A stretch of DNA of 64,000 nt from Kappaphycus alvarezii. Its lineage: Eukaryota; Rhodophyta; Florideophyceae; Gigartinales; Solieriaceae. The position numbers were made by a program, and so were the translations under genes. Location: positions 868,001-932,000 of the forward strand of contig NADL03000784.1 in the NCBI GenBank assembly GCA_002205965.3, written 5' to 3'. The notes below the pieces were generated by a model. That model was not told the DNA's origin. It saw only the letters and a program-made list of their open reading frames with translations, and did no database searches. Of the stretch, positions 44,150-53,419 are shown piece after piece. Position 1 is the stretch's first letter. Every line of letters begins with the position of its first letter.

Positions 44150-45050
44150 TGGTAGGCCCATTCATAACGACCAAAAGGTTATCCGGTCGTTGGCGTTCTC
44201 GAGAACCGCAGCAGAACTCACAAACACCAGGGCTACTTCGTCGTGGTCTATAAACCCCGTCCTCAACTCGAAGAATTTAGCCGAAGACCTCCTGGAAAAG
44301 TGAAAGCAGGTCGCGAAGGGCAACACCATCGTCGAGGCCGGCATCACTGTCGACTGGATGCAAGCGTATGCAAAGATGGCCGAGCGTGCGGACCATGACC
44401 AGCGGTTCGGATTGACGCGCCACCCGTTTCAAGCTGGCGATGCCGCTTCCGCCTTCATCGGCGGCTTCTTCGACAACTAGGAGTGGCCCCTGCGCCTCAA
44501 GCTCGCCAAGCAGCAGAGCATGTACTCGGTGGCCGAGCGTGAGGCGAAGTAAATCAACGCTACCGACTACTGGTCTGTGCTGGGCCATGTGGCGCACGAG
44601 CTGCGTCAAGAGGCCTTCGAGTCGGGGAATAAGAACAAGACTGAGAAGTTCGATGCCTGGGCCTACGTCGCCGTCCGCTACTCGTTGCTCGTCCTCGGTC
44701 TCCGCGCAGAGTTCTACCGTATGGAGGCCAAGGACCCAGTATACGCCAAGCTCGTCCTCCCATCGCTCGAGCGACGCAGCGAGACGGCGATTGTGGACAA
44801 CCTCGACGACCCGCTGGCTACCCTAGAGTCGCATCTCTGCTCTCAGATGTTCAAGGCGGTGGCCAACCTCAAAGCAAGCAACGCAATGAAGCGTGCGGGG
44901 AGTGTCGGCAAGAAGTATGGTGCTGCCGATGACAATTTGTCGGCGGGGCCATGGGACGCCCACTATGGCGTGTTCTACAAAAGCACGTCGAGGTGTGGCG
45001 CCGGATGGGTGATTCGTCCTATCTGTGCCGGGGTATCCAGTATGGGATAA
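44150..45050 (+). pseudogene. Gag-like ORF of the YR retrotransposon
   Basis: The longest clear frame is 44577-45050: HVAHELRQEAFESGNKNKTE, KFDAWAYVAVRYSLLVLGLR, then AVANLKASNAMKRAGSVGKK. Earlier parts lie in other frames with stops. Position before RT and the helical, basic composition suggest Gag. I assign it by position, not by a known motif. Confidence 0.55.
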
Positions 45051-45129
45051 ACGAGCGACCGCAAAGTGCCTTCGCACAGGGGCATGGTGCGGAGCTCGAT
45101 GATATCTCACAGTCGAAGGAAAATTTGGA

Positions 45130-45926
45130 GTTTGGAAAGCAAGACATCAAGAAGGAACCTTCGTCGGTTATATACCAGGAGATAACCCTATAGCACGCGC
45201 AGCGCGCGCTGAAGGATGGTGCTGTCATCTCCTCGGCGTTTGTCGTCTGGTAAGAGAAGGATGGAGGACGGTCGGGACGGTTTGTGGTCACTTATCAGTT
45301 CAATCGACCCACTGGTCCAAGGGCTCTGTTCGCATGGAAACTCTGTCGTAGTTTGCGATGAACGTGGAGCACGAGGACCATATGCTGTCGTTCGACATGT
45401 ACAAGGGATTTCGTCACCTTCGCCTCCACCCCGCCATGCGGGACTGGGTCATCTTCCGATACGACAGTCGGAACTACCAGTGTGTGACTCTCCCGTTTGG
45501 TTGGGGTCGCTCACTCCTCTGGTTCAAAAGGTTGATGGCTCCGCGGACGCTGCCGACGTGGGGTATGGTGGGACTTTGAACGACGGGAACCTCCTGCTCG
45601 GCGTTGCCGGCATGTGTTGCGACCAAGGTGTGTAGAAATGGCGATATAATGCCGAGTAGATCAACTATCGAGAGGCGAAGGCCAGCCGCAAAGTGCTACT
45701 AGGGACGCTCGGACAAGAAGTAAGAAGTCGAGACGTACAGGATCTGCTCGTGCACGTGGAAAACCAAGCAGTGGTTCACATCGCGAACAGCTTCGTGACC
45801 GCCAGTCGGCCCCTCATGCGCGAACTTCGTAGGTTGAAGCTCGTGTTGTCCAATCTCAACGTGCATATCCGCGCGGAGTGGCTACCATCAGTAGTGAATA
45901 AGTTTGCCGACGACTTGTCGCGATAG
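45130..45926 (+). pseudogene. DIRS-type RT and RNase H of the YR retrotransposon, internally deleted
   Basis: RT pieces: ALKDGAVISSAFVVW, DMYKGFRHLRLHPAMRDWVI and YQCVTLPFGWGRSLLWFKRL, the LPFGW motif typical of DIRS RT. The sequence then jumps straight to RNase H (VDGSADAADVGYGGTL, NYREAKASRKVL, VHVENQAVVHIANS, WLPSVVNKFADDLSR). The region that should hold the catalytic YxDD and thumb is missing, so RT is inactive. RNase H acidic positions can still be followed. Confidence 0.8.
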
Positions 45927-47345
45927 TTCCTCCGAGGCAACTTGTCTATCCGTCGGCAGCTGCGGCGTTCCGTCGCGGATGGGATGAAGGCGCCCGTCGA
46001 GGCTTTCAAGTACCGCCCGCTAGGCTAGCACCCGGTCTTCATGCGGAAGATGGTGCTCGAGGAGCTGGAGCGTCCATGGAACGACGAGATGGCGCAGCTA
46101 CTGTGCCCTCCGGTGGATCTCATCATGGCGACGGTGAACAAGTTGGCGCGCACCAAGGCCCCAGCCCTCCTCCTCATCCCGGACTGGCCGCGCCAGGCAT
46201 AGCACCAAGCGACCATCCGACTGTGTCAACGGTGGCGGCGGCTGCCAAACCCTCCGGAGGAGGTGTGGGATTCGCAACAACGGCTCAATCCGGCATAGAG
46301 TCTACTGGAGCTGGAGATGAACATGTCATGACAAGGTCCACTGCCCGTCTTGCGACGCCGGGCGCCTGTCCCGCAGCTCACATCGGGGCAGCGGCCGGCA
46401 GTAGCGAGTCGGCGAGGCACGCTGCTGAGCTTGTTGCCCAGCAAGCCTGGAGCGAGATGACGGAGTCGTCTCGGCAGTCGCAATGGAAGGCGTGGATCGA
46501 GTTTTGCACGGAGGACGACCGTCAACCGATTCCCGTGTCTGAAGGAAGCCTAATTGCCTTTATCGGCTGGATGAAGATGTGACGCGAGCAAGGCACACCG
46601 AAAGTGGGCATGGAGTCCATCCCGCAGTATGTGTCGGCCATCCGGCGCTTGCACAAGTTGTATAAGGGAAGGCCTTTTCCCCACTTCCCGTTCCTGGACG
46701 CGGTCATCCGCGCATACGGGAAGTGGGAAGAGGATATCTTTTCTGAGAGCCTGGTGCGGTGTGGTGTAGACGCGCAGAAGATGTTGATGATCTGGAACCT
46801 TGGCATGTAAACGCCGGTACTGAGTGTGCTACGCGACTGTGCCGTGTGCGTCTTTGCCTACTGCATGAACGGGCTGCTCGAGTCGTCTACAGTGATGATG
46901 GAGCCAAGCAAGGTGCATGTGCACGGCGATACGATGACGGCCCGGCTGTGCTACGGGAAGGGCCGTCGTGTGAGCACGGAGCCTCTAGTGACTTATCATC
47001 GCTTGTCGCCGTAGGTTTCGTCGCCGCTGGACTTGTTCAAGCAGTGGAGGCGCAGCCGCGGCCGCCATTCGCGATTCTTTGCGCTGGACAGAGATCCGGA
47101 GGTGTGCGTGAGAAACTCTCTGATGCTTGCTCTTTCCCGCTGTCTTGAGGCCCGCGGGTGGAGGCGCTCGGGTTGCGCGCGCCACCCGACGGGAAGTTCA
47201 CCTCGCACTCGTTGCGCACTGGAGCAGTTACTGCTGGCTATCCCGCTGGCGGTGCTGATGTCAAGGTTTGGATGGGGCGAGAGAAGTGAGGAGATGGCTA
47301 CTCTCTACTTTGGCCGGACAATACACACGCGTGGTGCGTCGGTCT
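45927..47345 (+). pseudogene. Tyrosine recombinase of the YR retrotransposon
   Basis: After a linker with LLIPDWPRQA, the N-terminal core-binding part reads SQWKAWIEFCTEDDRQPIPV, SEGSLIAFIGWM, and IPQYVSAIRRLH. The catalytic part includes GKFTSHSLRTGAVTAGYPAG, where HSLR is the H-x-x-R box of tyrosine recombinases. The final Tyr region (47.28-47.33 kb) is in a shifted frame. Several stops and frameshifts are present. In intact elements this enzyme inserts the circular DNA copy, leaving no target duplication. Confidence 0.8.
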
Positions 47346-47467
47346 GATTTTCGGCGCGCAATACTTGCCAACGTCAAGTGTCGAGGCGATGCCGCGCGCC
47401 GGTTCCATCGGCTCGAACGCAGGAGCGCGCGAGCCTACCTCGTGACCTCGGACCTATGCTTTTGGCT

Positions 47468-47671
47468 GTTTCGTCGTGTGTAAGCCGCGGTTTATGCGCA
47501 TGAAACGCATGTCAGTGCATAGCGTGGGCAAGTCGCTGGACTTTCGTCACGAAGCGTACGTGGCGCACGTGCCCTTCGTGGTCTCTGCTACATTCCACTG
47601 CGTGCTGCGGCCTTATAGTGGTCGCGAGTCAGATCCGGTTGCCGAGAATCGCGGGTATGCCTCTCTCTTTC
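47468..47671 (+). repeat. Right direct repeat of the YR retrotransposon
   Basis: Partner of 43925-44126, in the same orientation. It follows directly after the recombinase remnant. A second repeat pair, expected for the full A1-B1-A2-B2 pattern, was not found by eye. Confidence 0.9.
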
Positions 47672-48239
47672 CCCCCCTCACCCTCCCTTGGCTGTACAAC
47701 GATTTCTCTCTCTTTTTGCGAGAGGAGACACTACATTTACTGTGGTGACGAGGCTCAGCGGGCGGTTGCGAGGCCAATTTGGGCTACTTGCATGCGGTGG
47801 GCTCCGAGATTGAAGTTTGTTGTAAGCAAGTTGGACCCTTTCATAGGCGAATATGATAAGGAGGCTTCCACGTTGCTTTGACCAACAACTAGAAGAAAGT
47901 CACGCTTAAACGCATCTTGACTGCGCTGGCTGCATCGACTGCATACGCTACGCTGTAAGCACTTCAAGTGAGCACAGTACTGGAAGCTTACCCTTTTTGC
48001 GTGCAAGTACTTCGTGTGCGATGAGGACCCGTCGGACAGGGATATATAACCGCCAACTTGGAAACCTTTTGCATAACTTCTGGTTCCTCAATGCTTCGCT
48101 TGTCCTCATCCTTCGAACCAGCGCCAGACATATTACTGTCTTTACCAAAATTCACACATCACAACGCCCTGACGATTTCTCATTCCGGATCCTCCTCTGA
48201 TTCATCAACCGGTTCTCGCATCGACAACATTGAGAACAT
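47672..48239. other. Spacer between two YR-type relics
   Basis: No gene supported. It follows the right direct repeat and may contain terminal sequence of either YR element. Confidence 0.35.
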
Positions 48240-50160
48240 TTTTTTCCATCCTAGAGATTCAACTCTAAGAAGTCTTCAACTTGCTAGAGGGCGGTGCCGG
48301 TCCTTCTGCCCAAGCCAATCCCGCCGCTGGGGCCTCCTTTGCCGCAGTTCCGCCGTCGGATCTCGCCGATCAAACCACATCGGCCACTGAGGCCTTCAAG
48401 GTAGGGGAACTGCACTATTCACTGCCGCCTCCAAGTTATGAGTAAGTGGGCAAAACCATAGCTACTCGGCGAGCTTAAGCCGCTACCGAAAAGCTCAAAA
48501 GCTCTAAAAACCTCTTATGATCGCTCTGTTTTCCGCAAGGAGGTTCGTGTCGGTATCTGAATGTCTGTTTCGACGCATCAAAACAGCTTACCAAAGAGAA
48601 AGGTGGGGAGGCGAAGTCCTCTGGGACGTTAGTAAAAACTGCGAAAACGCCCTATTCAGAGCCCATTGAGCTACCGCGGCCCAAGCTGTCAAGGAATTTC
48701 AAGTCTCTACCGAGGCCCTCGCTGTTCTACACCACTTTCTTGAAGCTTCCTAATCTAGAGTATTAGAACGAGTTAAATTTCATTACCAACTCATTTTAAT
48801 CTATAAAATCGGCTATTGTTCTCCGTAAATACCTCCGCGAGAATGAATTCCCGTACGCATCGGACCCCTCCCGCTATATCCAGCAGAAGATCGCCGAGCT
48901 GCGATCTACAGCTTACGCAAAACAGTTTAACAAGAAACAAACCGCCGGGAATCGAAACCCCCGAAAGGATCTCGAAAGATTCAATCTAGTTCAGCCGAAA
49001 AACCTAGTCGCAAGTAAAGCGGTCATCTCCGCCGTTGTTCAGTCCTATGTTACAAGTCCTATGGCCCAACACCTATCGCGTCGCTCTCTTTTGGTACCAG
49101 ACCCTTCAGGCCTCCGAATTACTTCTTTGGGCACTCCATTTTGGGGTCTACGAGCGCCCGGTGAAAACATCCCTTTCTGACGGTCAATAAAGCCTCCCTC
49201 AAATCCCTATCGATCTCTCCGACCAGAATTTCTTCAACGACGCCGTCAAGGATGCGCTTCACCGCCGGATTTGCGAAGAGATCTCAGCAATCGAAGCTCT
49301 TTGTCTACACAAGGAGGGGCTACCTGATCTCCAACGCATTCCCTGTAATTATAGGGGAAAAGTAACGGTTGGTTGTACCCATTTCCCACCAGTCTACACT
49401 ATTTCGGGATTTGCCAGTCGAGATGCAAACCTTGGAAGGGCTCACCCTTGATCTCAAGCATTCAGACTACCTTTTCTATCTTCTATATCGTGAAGGGATA
49501 CCAACATTTTCGACTATACCCTAATGTTCCCAACTGTTTTATTTTCAAGTTGTACAACCAATTTTTCAGCATTATCGCCCTCCCTTTGGAAGGGAAGCTA
49601 TCGCTGGAATATTTTATCAAGCTGATGATAACTTTCGACCACTTCGTCAGAAAACGCCTTCGTTTGCGTATCTTGGTAGCGATTTGTCGACGTTATAGTC
49701 TTCACAAGGCTTGCATTCAGATCGACCATCTCCTGAAGTCTTGCAAACTACTTCGCGAAGAAGAAAGGTAAATTAGGCCGGAAAGCAGTGTATAGAAGAT
49801 CTAGGTTTTACTATCGACATCATTCGTATGATGTTTGGAATAAAAACGAGGTGAATGGCAACAATCACGGTCATATCGCAAAATTTGCTCCACCAAGCAC
49901 GCCGGAACCGCCGTCTGGTGGACGTCTACCTGTTACGCCACTTCGCGAGAGTAGCCGAATCATACTTCCTGACCATACCATTCGCACGGTTCTACATCCG
50001 ATTCATCTACGATTCACTCAAGCTGAACACATCTAACTGAGGGAAGCGAGTGAAGCTCCTTCAATCGGCAATTTAGGACCTCAAAAACTGGCGCGATCTA
50101 GCTCACAGCCCTCCGGAGAGACTCTTATCGAGCCCATCCTGCTGTATTACAAAGGTTCAC
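48240..50160 (+). pseudogene. Second DIRS-type retrotransposon relic (gag-like and RT)
   Basis: A gag-like Ala/Pro segment (GPSAQANPAAGASFAAVPPS) and LPRPKLSRNFKSL come first. The RT then follows: YLISNAFPVIIGEK, IVKGYQHFRLYPNVPNCFIF, LYNQFFSIIALPLEGKLSLE, and the thumb block HQARRNRRLVDVYLLRHFAR, TIPFARFYIRFIYDSLKLN, then DLKNWRDL. The order and motifs are those of DIRS RT, with LPFGW decayed to LPLEG and the YxDD site replaced (LVAICRRYSL). It is older and more AT-rich than the element at 43.9-47.7 kb and not a close copy of it. Confidence 0.72.
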
Positions 50161-50688
50161 CTTCCTTTATGACGTAGTATTTCACAGGCCTTACAGCTTT
50201 ACACTAATTTACTGCATCTACTGTACTGTAGATTCAAACCGCTGGTAACCTTACTTATCTCTCATTACACTTTTCCTTACAGTTCTGAGCGCAGCGTTTG
50301 ACCCCATTGGTACACTTGGAATAGTTACGGGCTAGTTGCACACTGGGATATTATATCACTATTTTACCAATCAAAGCTGCCTTGCTATCCCATACCACCT
50401 GGACCAATGTACGTCTTACATCTTGTCAGAGTATTTCACTCGTCCCGACAACAATTCTGAAAGCGCTACTTACGATATCTTCAGGGCTGTTTTAGGGGAA
50501 AACCTTTGCATTCGCTACTGTTAGACTACCCTTTTTCTGTAGTATGTAGCTATCTCTAGTTCTACATAACCCTCGCCTGGAACAGACGGCTTAACACAGC
50601 CAGCCTCAACCAAATTTAACGACAGTTCAACCTAGATATGCTCGTGTGCGCTTAACATCCCACATCGTGGTGGCATCGCAAGTAAGTT
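50161..50688. other. No supportable gene
   Basis: A few short frames without motifs, AT-rich. It separates the DIRS relic from the zinc-finger ORF. Confidence 0.4.
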
Positions 50689-51588
50689 GTCCCTCATTTT
50701 GCGTTTTTCCAATCCGATAGCTGGGATCAAATTTCTACTAGATTTATCTCAGATACCCGATTGAGAACAGAGACTATCCTAGAGTTTTTCACTCTGAACC
50801 TTACGCGGGAACCTCCAGTGCCGCACAACAAAAGGTCAAAAGGCCTCCCTCCGTCTACGTCAGAGTACGACTCAGAAGGCCTCTTCGACTTTCGTTCCCC
50901 TCCCACTTCTCCGTTCGTACCGATTGGCGTGGAAGAAGATCCCAAGACTCTGCCTCCTCCGTCGACTCCGAGAACCCCACCCGCAGACTTCGCCTTACGT
51001 AGCTCCGAGGAGCCCAAGACACCGACGACGATTCATCTTCCAAGCCACGATCTCGTACTACCCCGACCTCTTTCTAATCCAATAGCAAATCCTCTTTTTA
51101 CAGTTGAGGAGCCTCGCACCCCTTTCAGATCGTTTTGCCCTACCCCATCGACCGTTCTTCGATCTTTACCCCTGGTCCCGAGGAAGCCGTCGCGTCCGTC
51201 CGTCCTGAAGTCTTCAAGGCTACTGAAAAGCTCAAGGGCTCCTCCAAGAAGGCTTCAAGTGCTGCCGGACGCCGCTTCAGTTTCAATCCAAATGGTTGTA
51301 AACCATCGAATACGCAAGGCTAGACCCTCGAAAAGGACGGGGATGAACAAGAATCCGAAGTTCTCTCCATTTCATTGCAGTCATTGTCAAGTAACTTGCA
51401 GCGGTCGCGTTCAATACTTCGAGCACCTCCGTCCCCGTCGTCACATCCGCCGTACAAGCAAGAAGGAGTACAAGTGCAAACACTGCAAATTGAGGTGCTC
51501 AGTGAAAAAGACCGTGTACGCTATCAGAACGGGGCCCAGCATCGACTCACAGTCAGGGGCCATAAGTAAAACTTTATTTTACCATTAA
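50689..51588 (+). CDS. Pro/Ser-rich ORF with C2H2 (U1-type) zinc finger, no 5' ATG
   Basis: The frame is open from just after the TAA at 50683 to 51588 (about 300 codons). There is no ATG in its first 200 codons, which suggests the 5' part of a larger ORF is missing. The first 200 residues are rich in Pro, Ser and Thr (TPRTPPADFALRSSEEPKTP). The end holds FHCSHCQVTCSGRVQYFEHL followed by RPRRH, a C-x2-C-x12-H-x5-H finger. Then YKCKHCKLRCSVKK follows, half of a second finger. N-terminal C2H2 fingers are known in RLE-bearing retrotransposons such as R2 and NeSL. Since RLE copies lie 0.7 kb downstream, it may be the N-terminal region of that family. That link is inference. Confidence 0.5.
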   Translation, partial: VPHFAFFQSDSWDQISTRFISDTRLRTETILEFFTLNLTREPPVPHNKRSKGLPPSTSEYDSEGLFDFRSPPTSPFVPIGVEEDPKTLPPPSTPRTPPADFALRSSEEPKTPTTIHLPSHDLVLPRPLSNPIANPLFTVEEPRTPFRSFCPTPSTVLRSLPLVPRKPSRPSVLKSSRLLKSSRAPPRRLQVLPDAASVSIQMVVNHRIRKARPSKRTGMNKNPKFSPFHCSHCQVTCSGRVQYFEHLRPRRHIRRTSKKEYKCKHCKLRCSVKKTVYAIRTGPSIDSQSGAISKTLFYH

Positions 51589-52156
51589 AATGGCTTTCTT
51601 TCTGAGGAAGAAAAGGAAAATGGAGCAATAAGTTCTTTTCTCAATCGACTTCGTGAGTTTGTTGTGTACACTCTTCCGCTGTGATTACTTGTGTGAAGAA
51701 TCCACTAATATCACGTAATGATACATTACGTCAACGTTGTGTTCTTATCCGATACTGTTTATCGATTATGAACTGGTTGTAACTAAGCAGAGAATATTTC
51801 ACTCAGACGCTTGGGTTTTTTGCCATCACTATGTTCTTGGGTAGAAAATCTACCGCACAGTAAACTGCATACTGCAAAAGCTTTTGACTCGCATCAAAGC
51901 CCACGTCGTTCCGTAGATCACGTTCCTGCGAAACAAGTATCGGACCTGTGTCCTTTACTGAGAGCACAAGGGTTGAGATTAACGACAACTTGCTTTCCTC
52001 TGCCCTGTAGTAGGAATTACAATTTTAAGTCCGTATCGCCATCAGGACCTAGACAGGACAACCACCGCAAAAACAAGAATCGAAAGAAGGTCTACTATAA
52101 CGCACCAGACGTGACTGACGTCAACCCTTACGTCAGAGAAGAAACTTTTAGCAAGT
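51589..52156. other. No supportable gene
   Basis: Short frames only. A TGACGTCA palindrome occurs near 52118 just before the tRNA-like sequence. No element end is recognised. Confidence 0.4.
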
Positions 52157-52229
52157 GTTCCTGGCGGAATTGAACCCGCGTCCAATTTATCATGAGCTGA
52201 TGACACATAACCACTCGGCCACCGGGACC
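52157..52229 (-). tRNA. tRNA-like sequence, probably a pseudogene
   Basis: 73 nt on the minus strand. An A-box match (TGGCCGAGTGG) follows an acceptor-like start, and a B-box match (GGGTTCAATTCC) sits at normal spacing. A loop containing CTCATGA could present a CAT anticodon. However, the T stem lacks one C, the anticodon stem has mismatches, and the acceptor strands pair poorly. No clear T-run terminator follows. I read it as a decayed tRNA or the head of a tRNA-derived SINE, not a working tRNA. Confidence 0.4.
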
Positions 52230-52288
52230 GGAATTTGAAGAAGCAAGGAGAGCCAATCAGAATATAAAGCACATTTGTTCAAAAATCC

Positions 52289-52420
52289 GGTCTTCTGTTG
52301 CAATGGCGATTCTATCGCGAGCCCCACTGCACGTGCCTGACGTGGAACATCCGGTTAGTTCTTAGCCGTATAGTCAGTCCTGCAGTGTACACGATAGATA
52401 CTCAATGAAGTAAAGTTTCT
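52289..52420 (+). mobile_element. 5'-truncated RLE-element 3' end (tail A)
   Basis: Carries the last codons (SSVAMAILSRAPLHVPDVEH, PVSS, stop) and tail, with one mismatch to 53184-53315 over about 132 bp. Such identity means one of the two insertions is very recent. It is followed after a dozen bases by a different tail. Confidence 0.8.
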
Positions 52421-52432
52421 TCTGTCGACTTT

Positions 52433-52498
52433 AGCACTTAGCTAGCAATATGGTCGGATCCTGCAGCGGACACCCGTTTTACTGATGCCATAAAGTTA
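52433..52498 (+). mobile_element. Isolated RLE-element tail (tail B)
   Basis: TTAGCACTTAGCTAGCAATA and the end GATGCCATAAAGTTA, the same tail as 53318-53419 and, inverted, 2937-3037. The next element body starts right after its last bases. Confidence 0.75.
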
Positions 52499-53315
52499 CT
52501 GAACTGCTCATAGCCCAGCCCACAAACGCTACGGTGGTGTCCTTGGCCCACAGGCAGACCATGATCCGCCGGCACCTCGACCTCCCCGTATACGACGACT
52601 CTCGCCCACTTGCCTGCGCCCACTGCAACCAAACTATGGACGCACTCCGGGACAACGCAGCGGACCTCTGCACTGCCGGCTTCGGCCGATCGCACCGCCA
52701 CAACTCGCTGCGCAACGTTTTCGCCTACCTCGCTGCTCGTGCTGCGGGCCTGGTCTGCCAATACGAAGTCCCACTGCTTGTCCCGGGAACGAATATCCGC
52801 CCCGTGGACATTCTCATACAACCCCCCTGCCCACAGGCCAACAGGTCCGCCCCATAGCCTGCGACCAGCTGTTGTTTCACCGTTCAAACAAGGTGTGCGG
52901 ACAAGGGCCACAGAAATGGCCGGCGGCGCCGCCAGCATTGCCCACCGAGACAAAGTCAAAGACCTGGAGCGCAAACTGGTACGCTACATCCCGCTCCCTT
53001 CGCACAACACTCTCCAGGAACCGAACTTCAAGTTTCAGCCCCTGGCTTTCGACTCCTTGGGTGCCCCATCCCCCGCCTCGATTCTGTTCCTCGAAGACTT
53101 CATCCCGCGCATCGCAGAGAAGTTCAGCGAAACCACAGCAGTGATCGGCAGACGTATTTATCAGCGCATTAGTTGCACACTGTGGTCTTCTGTTGCAATG
53201 GCGATTCTATCGCGAGCCCCACTGCACGTGCCTGACGTGGAACATCCGGTTAGTTCTTAGCCGTATTGTCAGTCCTGCAGTGTACACGATAGATACTCAA
53301 TGAAGTAAAGTTTCT
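52499..53315 (+). mobile_element. RLE-type retrotransposon, truncated copy A
   Basis: Starts inside the coding region (LAHRQTMIRRHLDLPVYDD). The domain then reads CAHCNQTMDALRDNAADLC, FGRSHRHNSLRNVFAYLAAR, AAGLVCQYEVPLLVP, IRPVDILIQPP: the zinc-binding CxxC..H..C, RHN, E and RPxD motifs of the endonuclease. After one frameshift (about 52855) it runs MAGGAASIAHRDKVKDLERK, KFQPLAFDSLGAPSPASILF, RRIYQRISCTLWSSVAMAIL, to stop at 53260, then tail A. The family is known to cut target DNA with this domain for target-primed reverse transcription. RT itself is absent here. Confidence 0.78.
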
Positions 53316-53317
53316 CA

Positions 53318-53419
53318 GACTGCTGCACGTTGCCGACGTGGACCACCCGGTTAGCACTTCGCTAGCAATATGGTCGGATCCTGCAGCGGACACCCGTTTT
53401 ACTGATGCCATAAAGTTAT
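53318..53419 (+). mobile_element. RLE-element 3' end (tail B), second copy in the array
   Basis: LLHVADVDHPVST-like coding end and the B tail ending ATGCCATAAAGTTA, matching 52433-52498. Copy B begins directly after it. Confidence 0.75.

Larger units (their letters stand above)
43925..47671 (+). mobile_element. Tyrosine-recombinase (DIRS/Ngaro-like) retrotransposon with direct terminal repeats
   Basis: A direct repeat of about 203 bp (43925-44126 and 47468-47671, about 85% identical by eye) encloses gag-like, RT, RNase H and tyrosine-recombinase remains, all on the plus strand. A recombinase in place of a DDE integrase, RT with the LPFGW motif, and terminal repeats without LTR hallmarks define the YR retrotransposons. 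Direct and not inverted repeats point to the Ngaro/PAT/VIPER side of the group. The copia element has inserted at its left edge. Confidence 0.8.

Noticed and set aside
44162..47219. Many minus-strand frames in the GC-rich YR element
   Set aside because: GC-rich coding DNA gives long antisense frames. The RT, RNase H and recombinase motifs are all on the plus strand.
43925..47671. Direct repeats of the 43.9-47.7 kb element as ordinary LTRs
   Set aside because: The enclosed genes include a tyrosine recombinase and DIRS-type RT and no DDE integrase; no 5-bp target duplication or TG...CA borders were seen.
52157..52229. A functional tRNA gene
   Set aside because: The stems do not pair properly and the T arm lacks a base, although the promoter boxes are good. 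Kept only as a tRNA-like feature.
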